In this document: positions 35,442 through 44,547 of the stretch, piece after piece
Layout of the letters: every line of letters begins with the position of its first letter
How positions within the stretch are numbered: the first letter of the stretch is position 1
The notes under the pieces: generated by a model
Told to the model about the DNA's origin: nothing
Database searches by the model: none
The model's input: the letters and a program-made list of their open reading frames with translations, nothing else
Translations under genes and position numbers: made by a program
Assembly (NCBI RefSeq): GCF_000364625.1
Contig: NZ_KB822615.1
Coordinates: 1 to 64,000 of the forward strand
DNA from: Pseudomonas thermotolerans DSM 14292
Lineage (GTDB): Bacteria > Pseudomonadota > Gammaproteobacteria > Pseudomonadales > Pseudomonadaceae
Direction: 5' to 3'
DNA length: 64,000 nucleotides

Positions 35442-36863
35442 ATGAAGCTGACCATGCCCCGTTTCGACCAAGCCCCCGTTCTCGTGGTCGGTGACGTCAT
35501 GCTCGATCGCTACTGGCATGGCAGCACGTCGCGGATCTCTCCGGAAGCGCCGGTGCCGGTGGTCAAGGTGGAGCAGATCGAGGATCGTCCGGGCGGGGCC
35601 GCCAACGTGGCGCTGAACATCGCTGCACTGGGGGCGCCGGCCGCGCTGATCGGGGTGACCGGCGCCGACGAAGCGGCCGACAGCCTAGCCGCGAGCCTGG
35701 CCAGCGCCGGGGTCACGACCCGCTTCCAGCGCATCGCCAGCCAGCCGACCATCGTCAAGCTGCGGGTCATGAGCCGTCACCAGCAGCTGCTGCGCATGGA
35801 CTTCGAGGAACCCTTCGCCACCGACGCCCGGGCGCTGGCCGGGGACGTCGCGGCGCTGCTCGACGGCATCAAGGTGCTGGTGCTCTCCGACTATGGCAAG
35901 GGCGCGCTGCGCAACCACCAGGAGCTGATCCGTCTGGCCCGCGACAAGGGCATCCCGGTGCTCGCCGATCCGAAGGGCAAGGATTTCGGCATCTACCGCG
36001 GCGCCAGCCTGATCACCCCCAACCTCAGCGAGTTCGAGGCGATCGTCGGGCCCTGCGCCGACGAGCAGGAGCTGGTCGCCAAGGGCGCGACGCTGATGCG
36101 TGAGCTGGAGCTGGACGCCCTGCTGGTGACCCGCGGCGAGCACGGTATGACCCTGCTGCGTCCCGGCCAGCCGGCCCTGCACCTGCCGGCGCGGGCCCGC
36201 GAGGTGTTCGACGTCACCGGCGCCGGGGACACGGTGATCTCCACCCTGGCCGCCGCCCTGGCCGCCGGCGAGGAGCTACCCCAGGCGGTGGCCTTGGCCA
36301 ACCTGGCCGCCGGCATCGTGGTCGGCAAGCTGGGCACTGCGGCGATCAGCGCCCCCGAGCTGCGCCGCGCGGTGCAGCGCGAGGAGGGCTCCGAGCGCGG
36401 CGTGCTGACCCTCGAGCAGCTGCTCAGCAGCGTCGAGGACGCCCGCGCCCAGGGCGAGAAGATCGTCTTCACCAATGGCTGCTTCGACATCCTCCATGCC
36501 GGCCACGTGACCTACCTGGAGCAGGCCCGCGCCCAGGGCGACCGCCTGGTGGTGGCGATCAACGACGACGCCTCGGTCAGCCGCCTGAAGGGCCCGGGCC
36601 GGCCGATCAATTCGGTGGACCGGCGCATGGCCGTGCTCGCCGGCCTGGAGTCGGTGGACTGGGTGGTGAGCTTCAGCGAGGACACCCCCGAGCGCCTGCT
36701 CCAGCTGGTCAAGCCGGACGTGCTGGTCAAGGGTGGCGACTACGGTATCGACCAGGTGGTCGGTGCCGACATAGTGCGCGCCTATGGCGGCGAGGTACGG
36801 GTGCTGGGCCTGGTGGAGAACAGCTCGACCACCGCCATCGTCGAGAAGATCCGCAACCGCTGA
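35442..36863 (+). CDS. hldE: bifunctional heptose 7-phosphate kinase / heptose 1-phosphate adenylyltransferase
   Basis: A 473-aa two-domain cytoplasmic enzyme of ADP-heptose synthesis. The N-terminal ribokinase-like domain (about 1-315) has VVGDVMLDRYWHG, RPGGAANVALNIAALG and the catalytic VTGAGDTVIS. The C-terminal cytidylyltransferase-like domain (about 340-473) has FTNGCFDILHAGH. It supplies the heptose donor used by WaaF and WaaC upstream, so precursor synthesis and use are clustered. Length matches E. coli HldE (477). Confidence 0.96.
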   Translation: MKLTMPRFDQAPVLVVGDVMLDRYWHGSTSRISPEAPVPVVKVEQIEDRPGGAANVALNIAALGAPAALIGVTGADEAADSLAASLASAGVTTRFQRIASQPTIVKLRVMSRHQQLLRMDFEEPFATDARALAGDVAALLDGIKVLVLSDYGKGALRNHQELIRLARDKGIPVLADPKGKDFGIYRGASLITPNLSEFEAIVGPCADEQELVAKGATLMRELELDALLVTRGEHGMTLLRPGQPALHLPARAREVFDVTGAGDTVISTLAAALAAGEELPQAVALANLAAGIVVGKLGTAAISAPELRRAVQREEGSERGVLTLEQLLSSVEDARAQGEKIVFTNGCFDILHAGHVTYLEQARAQGDRLVVAINDDASVSRLKGPGRPINSVDRRMAVLAGLESVDWVVSFSEDTPERLLQLVKPDVLVKGGDYGIDQVVGADIVRAYGGEVRVLGLVENSSTTAIVEKIRNR

Positions 36864-36996
36864 GTTCCCCTTCCGCAGCCCGGCGGGCGACTGACTGACC
36901 TGCCAGCGTGCCGCGGCGGGGCGGTCATAGGCGCCCGCGGCCGGTACGCGCATCATCCTGGCCATCTTCATCCCGTCCGTGGAGCAAGATGTGTCC

Positions 36997-38280
36997 ATGT
37001 CATCCAATGTCCAAGGCCGCGCGCTGGCGGTGCTCAACCGGGTGGCCCAGGCCGACTGGCCGGATCGCCTGAAGCTGCGTCAGCCGCTGGAAAAGCTCAT
37101 CTTCACCGGCAGCCGCGCCGGTTTCCGCATGGCCGCCGAACGCAGCGGCAAACCCTCCGGCAAGCCCCGGCCAGCCGATCCGACGGCCGTCTTCGACCTG
37201 TCCCTGAGCGACGACCAGAAGATGCTGGTCGAGATGCTCGGCGACTTCGCCCGCGAGATGCTGCGCCCGGCGGCCGAGGCCGCCGACGAGCAGTGCGCGG
37301 TGCCCGCCGAGCTGCTCAACCAGGCCCATGAACTTGGGCTGGCCCACTATGGGGTCGGCGAGGCCCATGGCGGCCTGGCCGGTGAGCGCACCACCCTGAC
37401 CAACGCGCTGATCGCCGAGGCCCTGGCCCAGGGCGACCTGTCCCTGGCCGCCGCCCTGCTGGTGCCGCTCTCGGCGGCCAACTGTCTGCGCCGCTGGGGC
37501 AGCCCCGAGCAGCAGGCGCGCTGGCTGCCGGCCTTCGTCGGCGAGGAGCCGGCGCCGCTCACTGCCATCGCGGTGAACGAGCCGGTGGCACTGTTCGACC
37601 CGCTGAAGCTGGCCACCCGGGCCCGTCGGCGTGGCAGCCACTACATCCTCAGCGGCGAGAAGTGCCTGGTGCTGCGCGGCCTGGAGGCCAGCCGGCTGAT
37701 CGTCGCGGCGCAGACCAGCGACGGTCCGGCGCTGTTCCTGGTGGATGCCGCCAGCAAGGGCATCAGTCGGCAGGCCGAGCCGGCCATGGGCCTGCGCGCC
37801 GGCGGCACCGCGCGGATCCGCTTCAAGGGCGTCAAGGTGCCGGCCGAGCAGCGCCTGGCGGCCAGCGACTTCGATTACCAGAGCTTCCTCGACCATGCCG
37901 CGCTGGCCTGGTGCGCCCTGGCCCTGGGTACCGGCCAGGCGGCCCTGGAGTACGTGACCACCTACTGCAACGAGCGGCAGGCCTTCGGCGAGCCGATCAG
38001 CCATCGCCAGGCGGTGGCCTTCATGGTCGCCGACATCGCCGTGGAGCTGGACGCCATGCGCATGCTGGTGTGGCGCGCCTGCTCGCGGGCCGAGTCCGGC
38101 CTGCCGTTCCACCGCGAGGCCTACCTGGCGCGCCTGCTGTGCGCCGAGAAGGCGATGAAGATCGGCAGCGACGCCGTGCAGCTGCTCGGCGGCCACGGCT
38201 TCACCAAGGAACACCCGGTCGAGCGCTGGTACCGCGATCTGCGCGGCGTGGCGATCATGGCCGGCGGCCTGCACCTGTGA
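36997..38280 (+). CDS. acyl-CoA dehydrogenase family protein (first of a pair)
   Basis: A 427-aa flavoprotein of the acyl-CoA dehydrogenase fold, with an N-terminal extension of about 60 residues before the catalytic domain. Recognisable parts are FAREMLRPAAEAADE, LIAEALAQGDLSLAA, AFGEPISHRQAVAFMVAD and the C-terminal GGHGFTKEHPVERWYRDLR. The usual Glu base position is not certain from reading. It matches the PA4995-type protein next to hldE in P. aeruginosa. The ATG at 36997 is used because the protein then starts like its relatives; a GTG at 36979 is possible. It lies 13 nt before the second gene, so both may form a heteromeric enzyme. The substrate is unknown. Confidence 0.85.
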   Translation: MSSNVQGRALAVLNRVAQADWPDRLKLRQPLEKLIFTGSRAGFRMAAERSGKPSGKPRPADPTAVFDLSLSDDQKMLVEMLGDFAREMLRPAAEAADEQCAVPAELLNQAHELGLAHYGVGEAHGGLAGERTTLTNALIAEALAQGDLSLAAALLVPLSAANCLRRWGSPEQQARWLPAFVGEEPAPLTAIAVNEPVALFDPLKLATRARRRGSHYILSGEKCLVLRGLEASRLIVAAQTSDGPALFLVDAASKGISRQAEPAMGLRAGGTARIRFKGVKVPAEQRLAASDFDYQSFLDHAALAWCALALGTGQAALEYVTTYCNERQAFGEPISHRQAVAFMVADIAVELDAMRMLVWRACSRAESGLPFHREAYLARLLCAEKAMKIGSDAVQLLGGHGFTKEHPVERWYRDLRGVAIMAGGLHL

Positions 38281-38293
38281 GGAAGACGCATCC

Positions 38294-39502
38294 ATGAACC
38301 TGGAAATCCCCCGGAAATTCAGGGGCCTGATCAACCAGGCCCATCAGGTGGCGGAGCATTACTTCCGGCCGATCTCGCGCAAGTACGACAAGGCCGAGCA
38401 TGCCTATCCCAAGGAACTGGACATGCTCGCCGCGCTTCTCGACGGCATGAACGCCGGCTCCCCGGACGCGGTGGGCGCCGGCTCGGCGAGCAAGCGCGGC
38501 GCCTCCCGCGAGCAGGAGGAAGGCATCAAGAACGGCGGCAACATGGCCGCGCTGCTCGGCGTGATGGAGCTCTGCTGGGGCGACGTCGGCCTGCTCCTGG
38601 CCATGCCGCGCCAGGGCCTGGGTAACGCGGCGATCGCCGCGGTGGCCAACGAGGAACAGCTGCAGCGCTTCGCCGGCACCTGGGCGGCCATGGCGATCAC
38701 CGAGCCGGGCTGCGGCTCCGACTCGGCGGCGATCCGCACCACCGCGGTCAGGGACGGCGACCATTACGTGCTCAACGGCGAGAAGATCTTCGTCACCTCC
38801 GGTGAGCGCGCCGACGCCGTGGTGGTCTGGGCGACCCTGGACCGCAGCCTCGGCCGGGCGGCCATCAAGTCCTTCGTGGTGGAACGCGGCACCCCGGGCA
38901 TGACCATCACCCGCCTGGAGAAGAAGCTCGGCATCAAGGCTTCGGACACCGCGGCGATCAGCTTCGTCGACTGCCGGGTGCCGGCCAAGAACCTCCTCGG
39001 CAACCCGGAAATCGACGTGCAGAAGGGCTTCGCCGGGGTCATGGAGACCTTCGACAACACCCGCCCGCTGGTCGCCGGGATGGCCATCGGGGTCGCCAAG
39101 GCGGCCCTCGACCGCACCCGCGAGCTGCTGAAGAAGTCCTGCGCCTTCGACTACCGCAAGCCCCTGTTCAGCGTCAGCCATGCTGAGGCAACCCTCTACC
39201 GCCTGGAGGCCGAGTGGGAGGCTGCGCGCCTGCTGGCCCTGCGCGCGGCCTGGATGGCCGACAACCGCATGCCCAACTCCAAGGAGGCGTCCATCGCCAA
39301 GGCCAAGGCCGGCCGGGTGGCCACCGAGATCACCCTGAAGTGCGTGGAGCTGGCCGGAGCCTTGGGCTATGGTGAGGACGAACTGCTCGAGAAGTGGGCG
39401 CGCGACTCGAAGATCCTCGACATCTTCGAGGGTACCCAGCAGATCCAGATGCTGATCGTCGCCCGCCGGGTGCTCGGCAAGACTTCCAGCGAGCTGAAGT
39501 AA
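38294..39502 (+). CDS. acyl-CoA dehydrogenase family protein (second of a pair)
   Basis: A 402-aa acyl-CoA dehydrogenase. Family signs are WAAMAITEPGCGSDSAAIRT (FAD/substrate loop), HYVLNGEKIFVTSG, KGFAGVMETFDNTRPLVAG and the C-terminal KWARDSKILDIFEGTQQIQM with the catalytic-loop Glu-Gly-Thr. It corresponds to the PA4994-type gene that follows PA4995. Pairing with a divergent paralogue is common for dehydrogenases of unusual acyl groups. It ends 4 nt from the choline transporter ATPase on the opposite strand. Confidence 0.88.
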   Translation: MNLEIPRKFRGLINQAHQVAEHYFRPISRKYDKAEHAYPKELDMLAALLDGMNAGSPDAVGAGSASKRGASREQEEGIKNGGNMAALLGVMELCWGDVGLLLAMPRQGLGNAAIAAVANEEQLQRFAGTWAAMAITEPGCGSDSAAIRTTAVRDGDHYVLNGEKIFVTSGERADAVVVWATLDRSLGRAAIKSFVVERGTPGMTITRLEKKLGIKASDTAAISFVDCRVPAKNLLGNPEIDVQKGFAGVMETFDNTRPLVAGMAIGVAKAALDRTRELLKKSCAFDYRKPLFSVSHAEATLYRLEAEWEAARLLALRAAWMADNRMPNSKEASIAKAKAGRVATEITLKCVELAGALGYGEDELLEKWARDSKILDIFEGTQQIQMLIVARRVLGKTSSELK

Positions 39503-39506
39503 GGGC

Positions 39507-40685
39507 TCAGTCGGCGGCCGGCGCCTCCTGGCGGCGCAGCGCCCGGTACAGCTCGGCTTCGTCGAGCAGGCCGACCAGCCGGCCCTGTTCCTCGAGGAGC
39601 AGCGGGTGGCGGCTGTGGTGGCGTACCTGCAGGGCGTCGCGCAGGGCGATGCCGGCGTCCACCAGGGTCGGCCGTGGGCGCAGCCCGTCCAGCGGCTGGC
39701 CCGGCGTCCAGCGTTGCAGCTCGAGGGCTTCGGCGCCGCGCCGCGCGCTCAGCGGACGCTGGTCCGCAGCCAGCTGTAGCCAGCAGTCCAGCTGTGCATC
39801 CAGACAGATTTCCCCCGTACTGCCGTTCAGGGGGCGCATCAGGCTGCGCCCGCGGAGGGCATCCAGCGGGTTGCAGTGGGCGACGAAGCTGCGTACGTAG
39901 TCGTCGGCGGGAGCGAGGAGGATCTGTTCTGGGCGACCGTGCTGGACGATCCGTCCGTCCTTCATGATGGCGATGCGGTTGCCCAGCTTGAGCGCCTCAT
40001 CCAGGTCGTGGCTGACGAACACGATGGTCTTGCGCAGGCGTCGCTGCAGGTCGAGCAGCTCGCCCTGCAACTGCTGGCGGATCAGCGGGTCGAGGGCCGA
40101 GAAGGGCTCGTCCATCAGCAGGATGTCGGCGTCCATGGCCAGCGCCCGGGCCAGGCCGACGCGCTGCTGCATGCCCCCGGAGAGCTGCTCCGGGCGTTTG
40201 TCGCGCCAGGGGCCGAGCCCCACCAGCTCCAGCTGCTCGGCTACCCGGCGGCGCCGCTCGGTGGCCGGCAGGCCCTGCAGCTCCAGGCCGAAGCCGATGT
40301 TCTCGGCCACCGTCAGCCAGGGCAGCAGGGCGAACTGCTGGAACACCATGGCGATGCGCCGGGTGCGCAGGACCTTGAGCTGCGCCGGGGTGCAGCGGGC
40401 CAGGTCCAGGGGCCGGCCGTCGTGCTCCAGCCACAGCCGCCCGCGGCTGATCCGGTTGAGGCCGTTGATGCAGCGCAGCAGGCTGGACTTGCCGGAGCCC
40501 GACAGCCCCATCAGCACGCAGGTCTCGCCGCGCTCCACCTCCAGGTCGGCGCCGGCCACCGCCACCAGCTGGCCGCAGTGGGCGAAGATCGCCTGGCGGT
40601 CGAGACCGGCGTCCAGCAGTTCCAGGGCCTGCCGGGGCCGTTTGCCGAACACCAGATCCACCTGCTCGAACCGGATCAGGCTCAT
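39507..40685 (-). CDS. choV: choline ABC transporter ATP-binding protein ChoV
   Basis: A 392-aa ATPase of the quaternary-amine type. Walker A is GLSGSGKSS (about residues 58-66), signature LSGGMQQRVGLARALAM, Walker B ILLMDEPFSALDPLIR, and the H-loop FVSHD. An insertion before Walker A (DRQAIFAHCGQLVAV) is typical of ChoV/ProV-like proteins. The C-terminal 100 residues contain one CBS-like module (HHSRHPLLLEEQGRLVGLLD), which may sense osmolarity as in related transporters. It overlaps choW by 4 nt on the same strand. Confidence 0.93.
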   Translation of the reverse strand: MSLIRFEQVDLVFGKRPRQALELLDAGLDRQAIFAHCGQLVAVAGADLEVERGETCVLMGLSGSGKSSLLRCINGLNRISRGRLWLEHDGRPLDLARCTPAQLKVLRTRRIAMVFQQFALLPWLTVAENIGFGLELQGLPATERRRRVAEQLELVGLGPWRDKRPEQLSGGMQQRVGLARALAMDADILLMDEPFSALDPLIRQQLQGELLDLQRRLRKTIVFVSHDLDEALKLGNRIAIMKDGRIVQHGRPEQILLAPADDYVRSFVAHCNPLDALRGRSLMRPLNGSTGEICLDAQLDCWLQLAADQRPLSARRGAEALELQRWTPGQPLDGLRPRPTLVDAGIALRDALQVRHHSRHPLLLEEQGRLVGLLDEAELYRALRRQEAPAAD

Positions 40686-41542
40686 GGGCCGGACGCCTCC
40701 TGGCGCTGCCGCGGCGCCGGCGGCCGGCAGACCCGGTCGAGGAGGATCGCCAGCAGGACGATGGCCAGCCCGGCCTCGAAGCCGAGCCCCACGTCGGCGG
40801 TGTTCAAGGCGTTGACCACCGGCCGGCCGAGGCCGTCGGCGCCCACTAGGGCGGCGATCACCACCATGGACAGGGAGAGCATGATGCACTGGGTCACACC
40901 GGCGGCGATGCTCGGCATGGCATGCGGCAGCTCGATGCGGATCAGCAGCTGGCGCCGCGAGCAGCCGAAGGCGCGCCCGGCATCGAGCAGCTCGCGCGGC
41001 ACGCCGCGGATGCCCAGGCAGGTCAGGCGGATCGGCGCGGCGATGGCGAATACCACGGTGGAGATCAGACCGGGTACCGCGCCGAGGCCGAACAGGGTCA
41101 GGGTGGGGATCAGGTAGACGAAGGTGGGCACCGTCTGCATCAGATCGAGCAGCGGCCGCAGCAGGGTGTAGAAGCCTGGCCGGTGGGCGGCTAGCACCCC
41201 GAGGGGCACGCCGACGGCGACGCATAGCAGGGTGGCGAACAGCACCAGGGCCAGGGTCTCCAGGGTTTCCTGCCAGTAGCCGAGGTTGAGGATCAGCAGC
41301 AGCGCGGCGAGGCAGAACAGGGTCAGCCCCCAGCGCCGTTGCAGGGCGTGGGTGAGCAGGGTGAACAGGCCGATCAGCACCAGCGGGTGGAACCACAGCA
41401 GGGCGCCGGTGACGCCCTGGATCAACCCGTCGAGGACCACCGAGAGGGCATCGAAGTAGGCCGCGCCATGGCGAGTCAGCCAGTCCACGCCGCGGCTGAC
41501 CGCCTCGCCGAGTGGCAGCTTGTGCTCCAGCCCAACGCCCAT
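40682..41542 (-). CDS. choW: choline ABC transporter permease ChoW
   Basis: A 286-aa inner-membrane permease with about six to seven helices. The binding-protein-dependent transport signature with the EAA-like loop is seen at RELLDAGRAFGCSRRQLLIR. Helix stretches include LVLIGLFTLLTHAL and LVLFATLLCVAVGVPLGVL. It stands between choX (1 nt away) and choV (overlap), a compact operon that imports choline for use as carbon/nitrogen source and for betaine synthesis. Confidence 0.93.
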   Translation of the reverse strand: MGVGLEHKLPLGEAVSRGVDWLTRHGAAYFDALSVVLDGLIQGVTGALLWFHPLVLIGLFTLLTHALQRRWGLTLFCLAALLLILNLGYWQETLETLALVLFATLLCVAVGVPLGVLAAHRPGFYTLLRPLLDLMQTVPTFVYLIPTLTLFGLGAVPGLISTVVFAIAAPIRLTCLGIRGVPRELLDAGRAFGCSRRQLLIRIELPHAMPSIAAGVTQCIMLSLSMVVIAALVGADGLGRPVVNALNTADVGLGFEAGLAIVLLAILLDRVCRPPAPRQRQEASGP

Positions 41543-41543
41543 C

Positions 41544-42497
41544 TCAGTCCGCCATCCGCGCCTTCACCCTCTCCACGCCGGGGCGTCCGTCGCGGCCACT
41601 GACTCCGGCCAGCCAGGCGTCGAGCGCCTGGGGGTTGGCGCGCAGCCAGGCGCGCGCCGCCTCCCGCGGCTTGCGCCTGGCGTTGAGCACTTGGTCCATC
41701 AGTTGGTTCTCCATGTCCAGGCTGAACACCAGATTGCCGAGCAGCCGGCCGACGTTCGGGCACTCCCGGGTGTAGCCCTTGCGCACGTTGGTGTAGACGG
41801 TGGCGCGCCCGTAGTCGGGGCCGAAGAAGGCATCGCCGCCACTCAGATAGCGCATGTCCAGCTGGGTGTTCATCGGGTGCGGTTCCCAGCCGAGGAACAC
41901 CACCCAGTCCCTGCTGCGCTGGGCGCGGCGCACCTGGGCGAGCATCGCCGCCTCGCTGGACTCCACCAGCTTGAAGTCGCCGAGGCCGAAGGCGTTCTGT
42001 TCGATCATGCTCTGGATCAGGCGGTTGCCGTCGTTGCCCGGCTCGATGCCGTAGAGCTTGCCGCCCAGCCGGTCGCGGAACCGTGCGATGTCGGCGAAGT
42101 CGCGCAGACCGGCCTGGTAGACGTAGGCGGGTACTGCCAGGGTGTACTTGGCGCCCTCCAGGTTGGCGCGCAGGGTCTCCACCGAGCCTTCCTCGCGGTA
42201 GCGGCGGATGTCGTTCTCCATGGTCGGCATCCAGTTGCCGAGGAACACGTCCAGGTCGCCGTTGGCCAGCGAGCGGTAGGCCACCGGCACCGACAGGGTG
42301 CTGGTGCGGGTACTGTAGCCGAGCGCTTCGAGCAGCTCGCTGGCCAGCGCGGTGGTGACGCTGATGTCGGTCCAGCCGACGTCTGCGAAGCGCACCGTGG
42401 AGCAGGACTCCGGCTCGCCGGCCGCCGCCGTTGGTGACAGGCCGGCGAGGGGAGAGAGCGCGGCCAGCAGGACGAGGGAGGCGGTCTTCATCGGCAT
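41544..42497 (-). CDS. choX: choline ABC transporter substrate-binding protein ChoX
   Basis: A 317-aa periplasmic binding protein with a signal peptide (about residues 1-26, cut near AAA). The aromatic cage known from Sinorhizobium ChoX can be followed: Trp42 in ADVGWTDI, Trp89 in FLGNWMPT, Tyr118 in AKYTLAVP and Trp204 in FLGWEPHPMN. GIEPGNDGNR and the C-terminal NVGRLLGNLVFSLDMENQ are also characteristic. The start at MPMKTAS is chosen because AGGAG lies 8 nt upstream; longer in-frame starts lack it. It is the first transporter gene, 28 nt after the small 67-aa gene. Confidence 0.94.
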   Translation of the reverse strand: MPMKTASLVLLAALSPLAGLSPTAAAGEPESCSTVRFADVGWTDISVTTALASELLEALGYSTRTSTLSVPVAYRSLANGDLDVFLGNWMPTMENDIRRYREEGSVETLRANLEGAKYTLAVPAYVYQAGLRDFADIARFRDRLGGKLYGIEPGNDGNRLIQSMIEQNAFGLGDFKLVESSEAAMLAQVRRAQRSRDWVVFLGWEPHPMNTQLDMRYLSGGDAFFGPDYGRATVYTNVRKGYTRECPNVGRLLGNLVFSLDMENQLMDQVLNARRKPREAARAWLRANPQALDAWLAGVSGRDGRPGVERVKARMAD

Positions 42498-42525
42498 CGG
42501 CGATCTCCTCTGCCCGGAGGACGGG

Positions 42526-42729
42526 TTAGCGGACATCCGACCCGCGGGCCGGTGCATCGGTTGCATCGGCGGCCCGCGGCTGGGCCCAGTAGCTCTGCTT
42601 GTGGCCGCGCGCGGCGAACTCCCGGGCCAGTGCCTCGGCCTCTGCGCGCGGCAGCCCGGCGCGGACCAGGAAGCGGTTGCCGTTGTCGTCCAGGCGCAGC
42701 ACGCACCAGTCGACTGCCGGGGTCTTCAT
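42526..42729 (-). CDS. small conserved protein of 67 aa
   Basis: A 67-residue cytoplasmic protein that I do not recognise by name. Its first 50 residues are well ordered (WCVLRLDDNGNRFLVRAGLP, then EAEALAREFAARGHKQSYWA), with a beta-beta-alpha-beta look similar to SPOR-like or small sequence-clamp folds. The tail is low-complexity. The ATG overlaps the stop of the HdeD-like gene (ATGA), and choX begins 28 nt further. Translational coupling and normal codon use support a true gene. Confidence 0.65.
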   Translation of the reverse strand: MKTPAVDWCVLRLDDNGNRFLVRAGLPRAEAEALAREFAARGHKQSYWAQPRAADATDAPARGSDVR

Positions 42730-43283
42730 GCGTGCAGCCGGGCGGTGCCGCGCAGGCGCCAGGCGAGCAGGATCAGCAGCACGCCGAAGACTAGCGCGTA
42801 GACACCGATCAGCCAGATCATCGCCAGTGCCCCGGCGCCGGGGAATACCAGCAGGAGCAGGCCGAACAGCAGCGAGAGAGCCCCGGACAGGCCGAGCCAC
42901 CATTCGTTGACCAGCAACTGGCGTACCCGCAGGGCGGCGATGATCTGCAGCGCGCCGATGGCGATGGCCCAGATGGCGATCAGCATCAGCAGGCCGAGGG
43001 CGGTGATCTGCGGCCAGAACAGCGCCACCAGGCCGGCGAGCACACCGAGCAGGCCGACCACCAGCAGCGGCCAGAGCGGTTCGCCCTCATGGCGCATGCG
43101 CCAGGCGCCGATCAGTGAGAAGATACCGTCGACCAGCGCATAGGCGCCGAAGATGGCGATCAGCACGGTCAGTACCAGTCCCGGCCAGGCCAGGGCCAGT
43201 ACCCCGAACAGCACCGCGGCGAGGCCGCGCAACGCGATCCATTTCCAGTGTTGGCCCAGGTTCAGCCAGAGCGGATGGTGCAT
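42726..43283 (-). CDS. HdeD-family membrane protein (DUF308)
   Basis: A 185-aa protein with six predicted membrane helices in three repeats of the DUF308/HdeD type (for example WIALRGLAAVLFGVLALAWP, LLVVGLLGVLAGLVALFWP and LSGALSLLFGLLLLVFPG). HdeD of E. coli is linked to acid resistance at high cell density; the exact role is unknown. It heads a tightly spaced row HdeD - 67-aa protein - choX - choW - choV. The 162-nt gap to the divergent DUF2780 gene should hold its promoter; no strong sigma70 site was seen there. Confidence 0.85.
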   Translation of the reverse strand: MHHPLWLNLGQHWKWIALRGLAAVLFGVLALAWPGLVLTVLIAIFGAYALVDGIFSLIGAWRMRHEGEPLWPLLVVGLLGVLAGLVALFWPQITALGLLMLIAIWAIAIGALQIIAALRVRQLLVNEWWLGLSGALSLLFGLLLLVFPGAGALAMIWLIGVYALVFGVLLILLAWRLRGTARLHA

Positions 43284-43445
43284 GGTCTCTCCTCTTTTGA
43301 CGGCAGAGTCCTCCTAGAAACCATAGTCGCTCTGGCCGGGGATGGTGGCCGGACCTGGATCTCGTCGCTCGGGCCGTCCGGGAACGTGGCGCCGAGGCTC
43401 CGGTCGAATCCCCGTCTTATCATTACCGCAGCAAGGAGCCTCACC

Positions 43446-44006
43446 ATGAACATGCAACCGTCCCGTCTGCTGGCTGCCGCCCTGGTGCTGGCCGCCGCCC
43501 CGGCCTTCGCCTTCAATCTTGGTGACGCCGCCAAGGTGGTGGCCGGCGCCGCCAGCCAGAACGTGGATGTCAGCAAGGTGGCGACCACCCCGCAGACCAC
43601 CGAGCTGCTCAACGTGCTGACTGGCCAGCTGGGTGTCACCCCGGTGCAGGCGGTGGGCGGCACCGGCGCTCTGCTCGGCATGGCCCAGAACAACCTGCCG
43701 GCGGCCGATTACTCGCAGCTGCTGAGCGCCGTACCGGGGCTCGAGAAGTTCTCCGCGAACAAGGCCCTGACCAACCTCGGTGCGCTGAGCGGCGTGCTCG
43801 GCAGCCAGCAGGGCAGCACCGCCAGCGGCACTCTCGGCCAGCTGTCCACCCTCGGCGACGTCAGCAAGACCTTCGGCGCCCTGGGCATGGAGAGCAGCAT
43901 GACCGGCCAGTTCGCCCGGGTGCTGCTCGACTACTTCGGCCAGCAGGGCCTGAACAGCGGCGTGCTCAACACCCTGGGCAGCCTGTGGGGGGTGACTGGC
44001 GGCTAA
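43446..44006 (+). CDS. DUF2780 secreted protein (VcgC/VcgE-like)
   Basis: A 186-aa exported protein with a clear signal peptide (MNMQPSRLLAAALVLAAAPA, cut after AFA). The mature part is Gly/Ala/Leu-rich with the DUF2780 layout: LLNVLTGQLGVTPVQAVGGT, LLGMAQNNL and a tail with several Leu-Gly repeats. The family is found in the envelope of gammaproteobacteria without a known function. AAGGAG lies 8 nt before the ATG. It stands alone between the HdeD-like gene and a convergent lipoprotein gene. Confidence 0.85.
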   Translation: MNMQPSRLLAAALVLAAAPAFAFNLGDAAKVVAGAASQNVDVSKVATTPQTTELLNVLTGQLGVTPVQAVGGTGALLGMAQNNLPAADYSQLLSAVPGLEKFSANKALTNLGALSGVLGSQQGSTASGTLGQLSTLGDVSKTFGALGMESSMTGQFARVLLDYFGQQGLNSGVLNTLGSLWGVTGG

Positions 44007-44030
44007 GCGGCCCGGTTGGCGCGGCGGGGC

Positions 44031-44462
44031 TCATTCCCAGTCCAGCCGCGCCAGCTTCCAGTCGCCGTCCTCCAGGCGCCATTCCAGGCGTACGCTGTAG
44101 AGACGCGCGCTGTCGGGCAGTAGCCCTGAGGCGCCGCTGACGGCCACCTGTGCCTCGGTGTAGCCGCGGCTGGACAGCGCCGCATCCAGCCAGCTGCGCC
44201 TGGCCGGGGCGAAGATCCGCACCTGCTGGTGGCGGAGGAACAGCAGCGCCAGGGTGCGCCTGGCCCAGTCGCGGTCCTGGCTCTGCTGGGCGCGGAAGTC
44301 GTCGGTGAGCTGGTCGAGCACCGCGGCGTTGCGCCTGGCCTCCAGGTTGTCCTGCAGTTGCTGCACCGCGGCCTCCAGGGCGGCCAGAGGCTCCTCGCGG
44401 GCGCAGCCGGCGAGCAGGGCGAGGACCAGCAGCAGGGGGAGGGCGAAGAACCTGGGCGACAT
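44031..44462 (-). CDS. lipoprotein, NTF2-like
   Basis: A 143-aa protein with a lipoprotein signal: [20 protein letters not shown], the lipobox LAGC putting the lipidated cysteine at residue 20. The rest ([20 protein letters not shown], then a domain with [15 protein letters not shown] and [16 protein letters not shown]) looks like a small alpha/beta NTF2-type fold. Residues after Cys are Ala-Arg, so outer-membrane sorting is likely. AGGAG 6 nt before the ATG at 44462 decides the start against one six codons upstream (44480). Function not known. Confidence 0.8.
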   Translation of the reverse strand: MSPRFFALPLLLVLALLAGCAREEPLAALEAAVQQLQDNLEARRNAAVLDQLTDDFRAQQSQDRDWARRTLALLFLRHQQVRIFAPARRSWLDAALSSRGYTEAQVAVSGASGLLPDSARLYSVRLEWRLEDGDWKLARLDWE

Positions 44463-44547
44463 GCCGAACTCCTGTTTCATGGTTATGATGGATGGCTCGA
44501 TCGGGTCGGTCGAGCGGCAGCCTATGTAACGCAGACTGGAGAGCACC

